A stretch of DNA of 64,000 nt, taken from Stutzerimonas sp. S1. GTDB lineage: Bacteria > Pseudomonadota > Gammaproteobacteria > Pseudomonadales > Pseudomonadaceae. The translations under genes were made by a program, and so were the position numbers. Shown piece after piece: positions 1 to 8,715 of the stretch (the stretch's first letter is position 1; each line of letters opens with the position of its first letter). The stretch is from the NCBI RefSeq assembly GCF_025966695.1, contig NZ_JAOEIY010000007.1, positions 138,918-202,917 on the forward strand, written 5' to 3'. The notes below the pieces were generated by a model. It saw only the letters and a list, made by a program, of their open reading frames with translations. It did not search any database and was not told where the DNA came from.

Positions 1-1456
1 CCTCGAGGTCGAACTCTATGTCCTCCAGGCTGAGCTTGCCCGAGCCGATGCGGGCGTAGTCGAGGATGTCGTTGATCACCGTCATCAGGGAGTTGCCGGA
101 ACTGGTGATGGTGTCCAGATAGAAGCGCTGGTTGCGATCCAGCGGCGTCTCGCGCAGCAGTTGCAACATGCCTAGCACACCGTTTAGCGGCGTGCGGATC
201 TCGTGACTCATCTTGGCGAGGAAACGGCTCTTGGCCTCGTTTTCGCTGTGCGCCTGTTCGGCGGCCTGGCGGGAGCGGAAGCCTTCCTCCTTGAGTCGGT
301 TGATGCGATCGGCCAGCCCCAGTGACAGGGTGATCAGCTCGAAGGACACGGCGGCCTTGACCACCGAGGCGCCATACAGCCCGAGCAGCTCGAAACCCAG
401 CGAGCCGGCTGTGACGATGACGAAGGACGCCAGCAGTACGCCCCAGGCGAGGGTGTAGTAGAGCCCGTAGCGAACACCGTGGCGCCAGACGAAGGCGCCG
501 GTCGCCAGCAGACCGATGGAGGTGATGATCACTGTGATGCTGGCGAGGATGCTCCAGACATGCATGCTCAGCACTGCGCAGGAAGCGAAGCTGGCGAGCG
601 CCGCCAGCAGGGCCAGACGCAACCCGCGGTCCAGTCGTGGGAAGTGTTCGCGGGTATGCAGGAAGTGTCGGCTGAACTGGATCGCCACCAGGCAGTGGCT
701 GAACATCAGTGCGTACACGCCGACCGACGATAGCGCGCCGTTGTCGGCCAGCCATTTGACCAGCATGCCGTCGAACGCGAGGGCGAACAGACCAACATTG
801 AGGTTGTAGATCAGGTACCAGAAATAGGCCGGTTCGCGCAGCGAGGCGAACAGGAACAGGTTGTAGCAGAACATCGCGAACAGCACGCCGTAGAACGCCC
901 CGCTGAACCCGAGCAGTTCCTCCTGAGCGGCGGCGCTGGCGGCGTAACTGCTGAAGTACAGCGGCACGTAGAGCGTGCTGCTGGTTTTCAGGCGCAACAG
1001 CAGCGTCGTGTCGCCGGCTGCCAGCTCGACCGGGAACCAGAAGTCGGCGACCTTTACCGGCCGCTGGCTGAACGGATAACTGTCACCCGATAGCTGGCGA
1101 CTCAGGCTGCCGTCCGGGTGGCGCAGGTAGAGTTCGATGTGGTCGAGCAGCGGATAGTTGATCTCGATGAAACCGCCGAGCGCTTCGGCCAGACGGTTGT
1201 CCAGTTGCACCCGCAACCACCAGGTCGAATCGTTCTTGCCCTTGTTGACGTGGCGGCCGGTCAGGCGCTGAAAGCGCTCTTCCGGCAGCGTAAGCACCTC
1301 GTCGACGCTCAATTCGCCGTTCGGGTCTTCCAGATAATAGGTGTGGCTACCGAGCGCCTGGCGCGCGTCGGTCGATTCCAGCGCGGCAGGCACGAATGCC
1401 CAGGCCTGGGCCGACAGGCAGTAGAGCAGAATCGCCAGGCAGAGACGCGGCAACAT
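1..1456 (-). CDS. 7TM-DISM sensor histidine kinase, N-terminal part (runs off left edge)
   Basis: Inner-membrane sensor kinase; 485 residues are visible and the C-terminus lies outside the window. Residues 1-20 look like a signal peptide ([20 protein letters not shown]). A periplasmic domain of the 7TMR-DISMED2 type follows to about residue 170, then a block of membrane helices (7TMR-DISM), then a HisKA dimerisation domain with H-box [17 protein letters not shown], phospho-acceptor His418. RetS and LadS of Pseudomonas share this plan, often with receiver domains at the C-terminus, which cannot be seen here. It lies downstream of the NAGGN osmoprotectant genes on the same strand, separated by 192 bases. 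From memory, P. aeruginosa has a hybrid kinase at the same place. A role in osmotic sensing is inference. Start ATG at 1456 is chosen because the signal peptide begins there. Confidence 0.88.
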   Translation of the reverse strand, partial: MLPRLCLAILLYCLSAQAWAFVPAALESTDARQALGSHTYYLEDPNGELSVDEVLTLPEERFQRLTGRHVNKGKNDSTWWLRVQLDNRLAEALGGFIEINYPLLDHIELYLRHPDGSLSRQLSGDSYPFSQRPVKVADFWFPVELAAGDTTLLLRLKTSSTLYVPLYFSSYAASAAAQEELLGFSGAFYGVLFAMFCYNLFLFASLREPAYFWYLIYNLNVGLFALAFDGMLVKWLADNGALSSVGVYALMFSHCLVAIQFSRHFLHTREHFPRLDRGLRLALLAALASFASCAVLSMHVWSILASITVIITSIGLLATGAFVWRHGVRYGLYYTLAWGVLLASFVIVTAGSLGFELLGLYGASVVKAAVSFELITLSLGLADRINRLKEEGFRSRQAAEQAHSENEAKSRFLAKMSHEIRTPLNGVLGMLQLLRETPLDRNQRFYLDTITSSGNSLMTVINDILDYARIGSGKLSLEDIEFDLE

Positions 1457-1648
1457 GGTCGGGTTCCGGGAGCAGTGCAGCAGAAAAAGCTGAAAGGCGG
1501 TCAACAGGTCGGGGAGCGTTTCTGGGTTCCTTCCCCAAAGGCCCTGGCTCGGGCCATCCATTGTGCCGCGCGGTTGCGGCGCTATCTTTGCCTAGGTACA
1601 ACGCGGGCGGCAACCCTGGCTTCGCCGAAGCTGGGAAGCCGTCACGCG

Positions 1649-2848
1649 TCATTGCGCGCGCTCGTCGGCATTGCGTCCGATCAGCGAGTCCACCGCCGGT
1701 ACGCGGGTATCGTTCTCCATCTGCGCATCGTGTTCCAACTGATGACTGAAGCGCTCCAGTGAATCCTCGGTGTGCTGAGCGTCGCTGGCGAATACTGGCG
1801 GGCTCAGCATATAGCCGCACAGCAGGCGACTCAGCGCCGCGAGGCTGTCGATGTGGGTGCGTTCGTAGCCGTGGGTGGCGTCGCAGCCGAAGGCCAGCAG
1901 CGCGGTGCGGATATCGTGGCCGGCCTCGATCGCCGACTGGGCGTCGCTGTGGTAGTAGCGGAACAGGTCGCGGCGTACCGGGATCTCGTGTTCACCGGCC
2001 AGCTTGAGCAGGTGGCGCGAGAGGTGGAAGTCATAGGGGCCACCGGAGTCCTGCATGGCCACGGTCACCGCGTGTTCGCTCGATGCCTGGCCCTTGGCTG
2101 CCGGTGCGATGTCGATGCCGACGAATTCGCTGACGTCCCAGGGCAGGGCGCCGGCGGCGCCGGAGCCGGTTTCTTCGGTGATGGTGAACAGCGGGTGGCA
2201 GTCGATCGGGGGTTCGCGGCCGCTCTCGACGATTGCCTTGAGGGCAGCGAGCAGGGCGGCGACGCCGGCCTTGTCATCCAGATGGCGCGCGCTGATGTAG
2301 CCGCTCTCGGTGAATTCGGGCATCGGATCGAAGGCGACGAAATCGCCAATGTTGACCCCCAGCGCGCAGGTTTCGTTGTGGCTGTAGGTGTAGGCATCGA
2401 GGCGCAGTTCGACATGGTCCCAGCTCACCGGCGCTTCATCCACCGCCGTGTTGAAGGCATGTCCGGAGGCCAGCAACGGCAGCACGCTGCCACGGATCAC
2501 GCCGGTATCGGTGAAGACGCTGACCCGGCTGCCTTCGGCGAAGCGGCTCGACCAGCATCCCACCGGTGCCAGCCCTAGGCGCCCACTGGGGTGGATTTCG
2601 CGAACGATCGCGCCGATGGTGTCGAGATGTGCCGCCACCGCACGATCCGGGCTGTAGCGGCGGCCCTTGAGGGTGGCGCGGATGGTGCCGCGGCGGGTCA
2701 GCTCGAAGGGGATGCCGATCTCCTTCAGGCGTTCGGCGACGTAGCGCACGATGGTGTCGGTGAAGCCGGTGGGGCTGGGAATGGCGAGCATTTCCAGCAG
2801 CACCCGCTGCAGGTAGTTGAGGTCGGGTTCAGGCATTTTCGCAGTCAT
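1649..2848 (-). CDS. NAGGN-system M42-family peptidase/hydrolase
   Basis: Predicted cytosolic metallopeptidase of the M42 aminopeptidase/glucanase type, 399 residues. Metal-site motifs are visible: AVAAHLDTIGA (about residues 75-85), RHLDDKAGVAALL, ITEETGSGAAGAL with the catalytic Glu pair, VGIDIAP, and a late YYHSDAQSAIEAGHD. It is the third member of the conserved osmoprotectant trio with ngg and asnO; its reaction in NAGGN metabolism is not established to my knowledge, and turnover of the dipeptide is a guess. The reading frame continues upstream, but ATG 2848 (MTAKMPEP) is where family similarity begins; the upstream part is a shadow of ngg. The C-terminal 45 residues are polar and look like a lineage-specific tail. 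Confidence 0.88.
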   Translation of the reverse strand: MTAKMPEPDLNYLQRVLLEMLAIPSPTGFTDTIVRYVAERLKEIGIPFELTRRGTIRATLKGRRYSPDRAVAAHLDTIGAIVREIHPSGRLGLAPVGCWSSRFAEGSRVSVFTDTGVIRGSVLPLLASGHAFNTAVDEAPVSWDHVELRLDAYTYSHNETCALGVNIGDFVAFDPMPEFTESGYISARHLDDKAGVAALLAALKAIVESGREPPIDCHPLFTITEETGSGAAGALPWDVSEFVGIDIAPAAKGQASSEHAVTVAMQDSGGPYDFHLSRHLLKLAGEHEIPVRRDLFRYYHSDAQSAIEAGHDIRTALLAFGCDATHGYERTHIDSLAALSRLLCGYMLSPPVFASDAQHTEDSLERFSHQLEHDAQMENDTRVPAVDSLIGRNADERAQ

Positions 2849-2933
2849 GAATGCTCCCGTCGGTGGCCGCTTGCGGCCGGGTGGATGCCGGAGCCGTGCC
2901 AGACCCGAGGCCGGCGGGCGGCGTGGGGTCGGT

Positions 2934-4676
2934 TCAGCCGGCGTTCTGGCTGAGCGGGAAAAGCAGGTCGATGAAACGCTCGGCGGTCGGCTGCGGCTGA
3001 TGATTGGCCAGCCCGACCCGCTCGTTGGCCTCGATGAACACGTAGTCCGCCGAATCCGCAGCAGACACCAGCAGATCCAGCCCCACCACCGGAATGTCCA
3101 GCGCCCGGGCGGCGCGCACGGCGGCCTCCGCCAGTTCCGGATGCAGCTGCGCGGTGACATCTTCCAGCGTGCCACCGGTGTGCAGGTTGGCGGTACGGCG
3201 CACCGCCAGCCGCATGCCCTGTTCCAGCACGCTGTCGAACTCGAGTCCGGCGTCGCGCACGCAGCGCAGGGTTTCGTCATCCAGCGGAATCCGGCTTTCG
3301 CCGCCGGTAGCCGCCTGGCGCCGGCGGCTCTGCGCTTCGATCAGCGCGCCGATGCTGTTGCGCCCGTCGCCGATCACCTCGGCCGGGCGGCGGATCGCGG
3401 CGGCCACGACCTCGTAGCCGATGACCACGATGCGCAGGTCCAGGCCGGGATGGAAGCTTTCCAGCAGCACCCGGCTGTCGAACTGACGGGCGCGGCGGAT
3501 CGCCTCTTCCACGTCCTCGGCGCTGCGCAGGTCGACGGCCACGCCCTGGCCTTGCTCGCCATCCACGGGCTTGACGACCACGCTGCCATGCTCGGCGAGG
3601 AAAGCGGCGTTGTCGGCGGCGTTGCCGGCCAACTGCTGGGCTGGCAGGCGGATGCCGGCGCGGGCGAGGGTGCGGTGGGTCAGTTGCTTGTCCTGGCAGA
3701 GGGTCATGCTCACGGCGGAGGTGAGGTCCGACAGCGATTCGCGACAACGGACCCGCCGGCCGCCCTGGGTGAGGGTGAACAGCCCGGCTTCGGCATCGTC
3801 GATGACAATCTCGATGCCGCGTCGGCGGGCTTCGTCGACGATGATCCGTGCGTAGGGGTTGAGCGTGGCTTCGGGGCCGGGGCCAAGAAACAGCGGCTGG
3901 TTGAAGCTGTTCTTGCGCTTGACGGTGAAGGTCGGAAGGTCGCGAAAACCGAGTTTGGCGTACAGCGCCTTCGCCTGCTGGTTGTCGTGCAGTACCGAGA
4001 GATCGAGATAGGCCAGCCCGCGGCTCATGAAATGTTCGATCAGATGGCGTACCAGCGCTTCGCCCACACCGGGTCGCGGGCAACTGGGGGAAACTGCCAG
4101 GCACCAGAGGCTCGAGCCGTGTTCCGGATCGTTGAAAGCCTTGTGATGGTCGATGCCCATCACACTGCCGATGATCTGTCCGGAGCTTTCGTCCTCGGCA
4201 ATCCAGTACACCGGGCCGCCTTCCTCGCGCGGCGTGCAGCGTTCCGGGTCCACCGGCATCATGCCGCGCGACTGGTAGAGGCCGTTGATCGCCTGCCAGT
4301 CGGCATCGTTTTGCGCACGTCGTACGCCGAAGCCGCGCACGCTCTTGCGCGCCGGGCGGTAGTCGGTGAACCAGATGCGCAGCGTATCCGAGGGGTCGAG
4401 GAACAGCTGCTGCGGTGCATGCGCGAGCACCTGGTGTGGCGCGGCGACATACAGCGCGATGTCGCGCTCGCCGGCCTGTTCGTTGAGCAGGTCGGCCGCC
4501 AGCCGCGCCGGGTCGGCATAGGTGTGCCCGATGAGGATGCGTCCCCAGCCGCAATTCAGCGTGACTGGCCCGCTCGGCTCGCTCTGCCCGTCCTCGGCGA
4601 AGCGTGCCTGCAGACGCTGGTAAGTCGGAGATTGCCCGCGCAACAGGCGCTGACCATAGGCTTGAGACTTCTGCAT
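2934..4676 (-). CDS. ngg: N-acetylglutaminylglutamine synthetase (GNAT-ATP-grasp fusion)
   Basis: Makes the dipeptide N-acetylglutaminylglutamine, precursor of the osmolyte NAGGN. The 580-residue protein has an N-terminal region of about 115 residues, then a GNAT acetyltransferase domain (about 118-270, with ALYAKLGFRDLPTF near its end), then an ATP-grasp ligase domain (about 285-580) with VVVKPVDGEQGQGV, the glycine-rich loop region, and the Mg-binding end VFIEANERVGLANH. The last part resembles cyanophycin synthetase. The fusion explains both chemistries: acetylation of Gln and ATP-dependent joining of a second Gln. It sits between asnO (93 bases upstream) and the M42 peptidase (85 bases downstream), all in one direction, so co-transcription is likely. 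ATG 4676 begins MQKSQAYGQRLL. Confidence 0.93.
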   Translation of the reverse strand: MQKSQAYGQRLLRGQSPTYQRLQARFAEDGQSEPSGPVTLNCGWGRILIGHTYADPARLAADLLNEQAGERDIALYVAAPHQVLAHAPQQLFLDPSDTLRIWFTDYRPARKSVRGFGVRRAQNDADWQAINGLYQSRGMMPVDPERCTPREEGGPVYWIAEDESSGQIIGSVMGIDHHKAFNDPEHGSSLWCLAVSPSCPRPGVGEALVRHLIEHFMSRGLAYLDLSVLHDNQQAKALYAKLGFRDLPTFTVKRKNSFNQPLFLGPGPEATLNPYARIIVDEARRRGIEIVIDDAEAGLFTLTQGGRRVRCRESLSDLTSAVSMTLCQDKQLTHRTLARAGIRLPAQQLAGNAADNAAFLAEHGSVVVKPVDGEQGQGVAVDLRSAEDVEEAIRRARQFDSRVLLESFHPGLDLRIVVIGYEVVAAAIRRPAEVIGDGRNSIGALIEAQSRRRQAATGGESRIPLDDETLRCVRDAGLEFDSVLEQGMRLAVRRTANLHTGGTLEDVTAQLHPELAEAAVRAARALDIPVVGLDLLVSAADSADYVFIEANERVGLANHQPQPTAERFIDLLFPLSQNAG

Positions 4677-4769
4677 GGTGCGTTCCTTGAGGCGTTGGTC
4701 ACGACCCTGGCGGCGCAGCGAGGCGCCGACCCGATTGCCGCGTGCCGGTGCGGCGGGTCGTGAGCGTTC

Positions 4770-6542
4770 TTAGAGGCCCTGTTCGCTCAACCAAAGGTTG
4801 ACCGCCGCCAGTTGCCAGAGTTTTGAGCCGCGTAGCGGTGTGAGCTGGCCGTCCGGGTCGGCCAGCAGCCGTTCGATCGCCTCGGGGCGGTAGAGTCCGC
4901 GATCCTGGCTGGGGTCGAGCAGCAGCTCGCGCACCCAGTGCAGTGTTTCGCCCTGCAGGTGCTTGAGCCCCGGCACGGGGAAATAGCCCTTGGGCCGATC
5001 GATTACCGCCGCCGGAATAACCCGACGCGCGGCTTCCTTGAGCACATACTTGCCACCCTCGGGGAGCTTGTAGCGGGCCGGAATGCGCGCCGATAGCTCG
5101 GCCACCCGGTAGTCGAGGAACGGCGTGCGCGCCTCCAGCCCCCAGGCCATGGTCATGTTGTCCACCCGCTTGACCGGGTCGTCGACCAGCATCACCGTGC
5201 TGTCGATGCGGAGCGCCTTGTCCACCGCGGCGTCGGCGCCGGGCTCAGCGAAGTGCTGGCGGACGAAGTCGGCGGAGAAGTCACCCTGCAGCCAGCGCTC
5301 CTGCATCAGCGCGCGATATTCGTCGTAGTCGCGATCGCGGAAGGCAGTGAGATAGGCCGCCACCGGATCGGCAGCGCCGTCCACCTGTGGATACCAGTGG
5401 TAGCCGGCGAATAGTTCGTCAGCGCCCTGGCCGCTCTGCACCACCTTGCAATGCCTGGCCACTTCCCGCGAGAGCAGGTAGAAGGCGATGCAGTCGTGGC
5501 TGACCATCGGCTCGCTCATGGCCCGGAAGGCCGCCGGCAGCCGTTCGAGGATTTCCTTTTCCTGGATGCGCAGCTGGTGATGGCGGGTGTTGTAATGCCG
5601 GGCGATCAGGTCCGAGTACTTGAATTCGTCGCCGCGCTCACCGCCGGCATCCTGGAAGCCGATGGAAAAGGTCAGCAGGTTGTCGCCGACGCCCGCTTCG
5701 CGTAGCAGGCCGACCAGCAGGCTGGAGTCGACGCCGCCGGAGAGCAGTACCCCGACGTCCACCGCAGCGCGCTGCCGAATGGCCACGGCCTCGCGCAGGG
5801 TGTCGAGGGTGCGTTGCTGCCAGTCCTCGAAGCTGTAGTCCTGCTCGTCCTCGCGCGCGCCGTACTCCAGTTGCCACCAGCGCTGCCGGGTGGTGACGCC
5901 CTGAGCGTCGATGCGCATCCAGCTGGCCGGCGGCAGTTTCTCGATGCCGGCGATGAGGGTGTCCGGTGCGGGCACCACGGCATGGAAACTCATGTAGTGG
6001 TTGAGCGCCACGGGATTCAGCTCGCCGGCGATATCGCCACCCTGCAGCAGCGCCGGCAGCGTGGAGGCGAAGCGCAGGCGCTGCCCGGTACGCGACAGGT
6101 ACAGCGGTTTGACGCCGAGACGGTCGCGGGCGATGAACAGTTGCTGGCTGTCGCGCTCCCAGATGGCGAAGGCGAACATGCCGTTGAGGCGCGGCAGCAG
6201 CGCCTCGCGCCAGGCGTGAAAGCCCTTGAGCAGTACCTCGGTGTCGCCGTCGGAAAAGAAGCGATAACCCAGGCCTTCCAGTTCGGCGCGCAGCTCCGGG
6301 TAGTTGTAGATGGCGCCGTTGAAGACCATCGACAGGCCAAGCGCCGAGTCGATCATCGGCTGCCCGGACGCCTCGCACAGATCCATGATCTTCAGGCGTC
6401 GGTGGCCGAGGGCCAGCGGGCCCTGGCTATGGAAGCCGCATGCGTCCGGGCCGCGCGCGGTCAGGTGTTGGGTGATGCGTTCAATCGCGGCCAGATCGGC
6501 CGGTTGGTTATCGAAACGAAGTTCTCCAGCTATGCCACACAT
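4770..6542 (-). CDS. asnO: N-acetylglutaminylglutamine amidotransferase (asparagine synthase family)
   Basis: Converts the C-terminal carboxylate of N-acetylglutaminylglutamine to the amide, giving the compatible solute NAGGN. The 590-residue protein begins MCGIAGE, so Cys2 is the nucleophile of a class II glutaminase domain (residues 1 to about 200). The synthetase domain follows, with the PP-loop SGGVDSS at 268-274 and SGQGADELFAGYHWY further on. This is the asparagine synthase B plan, but the neighbourhood (ngg and the M42 peptidase) identifies it as the NAGGN trio member and not housekeeping AsnB. An AAGGAA ribosome site lies just before ATG 6542. It is first in the operon, with a possible AlgU-type promoter at 6574-6601. 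Confidence 0.92.
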   Translation of the reverse strand: MCGIAGELRFDNQPADLAAIERITQHLTARGPDACGFHSQGPLALGHRRLKIMDLCEASGQPMIDSALGLSMVFNGAIYNYPELRAELEGLGYRFFSDGDTEVLLKGFHAWREALLPRLNGMFAFAIWERDSQQLFIARDRLGVKPLYLSRTGQRLRFASTLPALLQGGDIAGELNPVALNHYMSFHAVVPAPDTLIAGIEKLPPASWMRIDAQGVTTRQRWWQLEYGAREDEQDYSFEDWQQRTLDTLREAVAIRQRAAVDVGVLLSGGVDSSLLVGLLREAGVGDNLLTFSIGFQDAGGERGDEFKYSDLIARHYNTRHHQLRIQEKEILERLPAAFRAMSEPMVSHDCIAFYLLSREVARHCKVVQSGQGADELFAGYHWYPQVDGAADPVAAYLTAFRDRDYDEYRALMQERWLQGDFSADFVRQHFAEPGADAAVDKALRIDSTVMLVDDPVKRVDNMTMAWGLEARTPFLDYRVAELSARIPARYKLPEGGKYVLKEAARRVIPAAVIDRPKGYFPVPGLKHLQGETLHWVRELLLDPSQDRGLYRPEAIERLLADPDGQLTPLRGSKLWQLAAVNLWLSEQGL

Positions 6543-6573
6543 AAGTTCCTTACCGGTTGGTGCCGTTGGGGTG

Positions 6574-6601
6574 TGTGACTGGCGGGTCTCCCGTGAAGTT
6601 C
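6574..6601 (-). promoter_or_regulatory. Possible AlgU/RpoE-type promoter of the NAGGN operon
   Basis: On the minus strand a perfect GAACTT (6601 to 6596) is followed after 17 bases by TCACA (6578 to 6574), 31 bases before the asnO start codon. The Pseudomonas AlgU consensus is GAACTT, 16-17 bases, then TCtga. The -35 half is exact and the -10 half is partial. AlgU responds to envelope and osmotic stress, which fits the product of the operon. This is a match by eye. Confidence 0.45.
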
Positions 6602-6648
6602 AGGTTTTTTGCCCGATAGCTCGGTGCACGCGCAGTCGCCGCGCGTTT

Positions 6649-7503
6649 CTACAAGCGGAAACCTTCGACGATATAGTCGGCCAGTGTCTCGCTCACCGGC
6701 GACTGGCTGCGCGGGTTGCGCAGCAGCACGATGCTGCATTGCGGCAGGGCAGGCAGGCCCTCGGCCTCGCCAAGGATGCGCAGCTCCGGCGCGATCAGAC
6801 TGTGCAGCTGGGCCGTCACGGCCAACCCGGCGCCGACCAGTGCCATGATCGCCGCCAGGCTGGGGCTGGTATAGGCGATGCGATAGTCGATGTCCGCTGC
6901 ATCCAGCGCATTGCATACCCAGGCGCGGCAGAAGCAGCCGTTGTTGAACATCGCTAGCGGGATCGGCCGCTGCTGGTGCAGGTCGAAACCGGCAGCCTCG
7001 GCCCAGACGAAGCGCTCCTGGCGTAGCAACTGGCCGATCTCGGTGCCGGGCTCGCGCGTGACGATCGTCAGGTCGAGATCCTGACGCTGCAGCAGCTGGC
7101 TGGAGGGTTCGCAGTGCAGCTCGACCTGCACCAGCGGGTAGGCCTGGGCGAATCGGGCAAGGATGCCGGGCAGGAAGCGCATCACGTAGTCATCCGGCGT
7201 ACCGATGCGTACCGCGCCGACCATGTGCGGCTGGCGCAGCGTGGTCATCACCTCACCATGCAGTTTGAGGATGCGCCGCGCATAGCCGAGCAGTACCTGC
7301 CCTTCGGCCGTCAGGCGTACCTGCCGGCCGCTTCGTTCGAACAGCGGTCGTTGCAGCACGTCCTCTTCCAGCCGCTTCATCTGCATGCTGATGGCCGACT
7401 GGGTGCGGTTGACCGCATCCGCCGCGCGGGTGAAACCGCCGTGATCGGCGATGGCGACGAAACTGCGCAGCAGTTCGGTATCGATGCCGGGGTAGCTGGC
7501 CAA
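6649..7503 (-). CDS. LysR-family transcriptional regulator
   Basis: DNA-binding regulator of 284 residues. The N-terminal winged helix (about 8-67) contains LLRSFVAIADHGGFTRAAD and RTQSAISMQMKRLEEDV, followed by a linker helix and a periplasmic-binding-protein-like effector domain (about 90-284). The start is TTG at 7503: two in-frame TGA codons immediately precede it, the next in-frame ATG is inside the helix-turn-helix, and GGAGA lies upstream at a suitable distance. It is divergent from the DUF1127 gene, with 97 bases between. The effector and targets cannot be read from the sequence; regulation of the adjacent DUF1127 gene is a reasonable guess. Confidence 0.9.
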   Translation of the reverse strand: MASYPGIDTELLRSFVAIADHGGFTRAADAVNRTQSAISMQMKRLEEDVLQRPLFERSGRQVRLTAEGQVLLGYARRILKLHGEVMTTLRQPHMVGAVRIGTPDDYVMRFLPGILARFAQAYPLVQVELHCEPSSQLLQRQDLDLTIVTREPGTEIGQLLRQERFVWAEAAGFDLHQQRPIPLAMFNNGCFCRAWVCNALDAADIDYRIAYTSPSLAAIMALVGAGLAVTAQLHSLIAPELRILGEAEGLPALPQCSIVLLRNPRSQSPVSETLADYIVEGFRL

Positions 7504-7600
7504 TCATCAATCTCCAAGATGGGTTGCATCAAGACTATTCGTTGGATTGATCGTAGCGCCGGCAAGACACTGACGCCATCCCGAAATGGAGGGCCAGACC

Positions 7601-7837
7601 ATGAATCTTCAGCACAACGATCTGCATCTGCTGCGTCTGCCGGTAACGCGTCACGCGGGCTGGCTTGCGCTGTTGCGCGACGGCTGGCGGCAGCTGCGGC
7701 GCTGGCGTGAGCTGGCGCGTCAGCGTCGGCAGCTGGCGTCGCTGAGCGATGCGACGCTCAAGGACATCGGCTACAGCAGGGCGGATATCGAGCAGGAAGC
7801 CGCGAGGCCGTTCTGGGATGATCCGCTGCGCCGCTGA
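7601..7837 (+). CDS. DUF1127 small basic protein
   Basis: Small Arg-rich cytosolic protein of 78 residues. The conserved DUF1127 segment covers about residues 32-70: LRRWRELARQRRQLASLSD, then TLKDIGYSRADIEQEA. Members of this family in other bacteria include short regulators affecting RNA turnover, phosphate or metabolism, but this one has no assigned role. ATG 7601 is preferred over an in-frame ATG at 7586 because a GGAGGG ribosome site lies just ahead of 7601. It is divergent from the LysR gene, and its stop ends one base before the convergent permease gene. Confidence 0.85.
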   Translation: MNLQHNDLHLLRLPVTRHAGWLALLRDGWRQLRRWRELARQRRQLASLSDATLKDIGYSRADIEQEAARPFWDDPLRR

Positions 7838-7838
7838 G

Positions 7839-8594
7839 TCAGTGCCCGAGCAACAGTTTCTGTACACCCAGCGACAGGCTGACGGCTACCAGCATCAGTG
7901 CGAACAGCCGTTGCAGCACGCTGCTGTTGAGGTACTGCGCGAGGCGGTTGCCAGCGAGCACACCGCAGGCGCCGCCGGTGGCCAGTCCGCCGAGCAGGGC
8001 CAGCGGTGGCTGTGCATCGCTGAGGTAGAGGAAGAAGCCGCCACCGCTGACCAGGGCGATCACCGCCATCGAAGTGGCCATCGCGCTCAGCAGTGACAGT
8101 GGCGTGAACCAGAGCAGCGCCGGGACGACGAGAAAGCCGCCGCCCACGCCCATTAACCCGGAGAGCAGACCGACCCCGAGGCCGATTGCGACCAGTGCGC
8201 CGTGCCGTACTTCGGCATTTTCCCGCGCCGGTAGGCTGGCTCCGCGCCACATGCGCCACGCGGACCAGAGCACCAGCAGGCAGAACGCGATGATTAGCGC
8301 CTTTTCCGCAATGAACTCGCCAAGCCACTGGCCGGCGGCATTGCCCGGCAGGCCACAGATGGCCAGCAGTAATACCGGCTTCCATGCGACCTGGCGCTGA
8401 AATGCACGGGGGATCGCACCGATCAGCGCCGACATCGCGACGGCGCCGAGGCTGACGCCGATGGCGTCGCGCAGCGGCAGATGCAGGCTGAGCAGCAAAG
8501 GCAGGGCGACCAGCGAGCCGCCGGCGCCGGTCAGGCCGAGCAACAGGCCGAGCACCAGGCCGATGCCGAGTGCTTCGAGCAGCAATGCTTCCAT
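7839..8594 (-). CDS. TauE/SafE-family membrane permease
   Basis: Integral inner-membrane protein of 251 residues with about eight hydrophobic helices. The two repeats typical of TauE/SafE (DUF81) transporters are visible: GLLLGLTGAGGSLVALPLLL near the N-terminus and VGLLSGLMGVGGGFLVVPAL in the middle. Family members are proposed to export sulfite, sulfonates or related organic anions. The substrate here is unknown. It is convergent with the DUF1127 gene and lies downstream of the haem-c protein on the same strand, 121 bases apart, so a link to sulfur or redox chemistry is possible but only inferred. Confidence 0.88.
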   Translation of the reverse strand: MEALLLEALGIGLVLGLLLGLTGAGGSLVALPLLLSLHLPLRDAIGVSLGAVAMSALIGAIPRAFQRQVAWKPVLLLAICGLPGNAAGQWLGEFIAEKALIIAFCLLVLWSAWRMWRGASLPARENAEVRHGALVAIGLGVGLLSGLMGVGGGFLVVPALLWFTPLSLLSAMATSMAVIALVSGGGFFLYLSDAQPPLALLGGLATGGACGVLAGNRLAQYLNSSVLQRLFALMLVAVSLSLGVQKLLLGH

Positions 8595-8715
8595 CAGCGC
8601 CGGCCGGGGCCCGAGAGAGACGGTTGGATTGCGCTGGCGCAGGGGTTGCTCATCTGGTGCTCCGGTGGCAAGGCGGGTCGAGGCGGTGATGCTACCCGAT
8701 CCGCCTTGCCGCCGC

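Noticed and set aside
2817-4763. 648-codon open frame opposite ngg
   Set aside because: It lies wholly antisense to a gene with clear GNAT and ATP-grasp motifs. In GC-rich DNA the opposite strand is often free of stops; the translation has no recognisable domain.
4770-6542. Housekeeping asparagine synthase B
   Set aside because: Motifs alone would allow it, but the ngg-M42 peptidase context is specific to the NAGGN amidotransferase.
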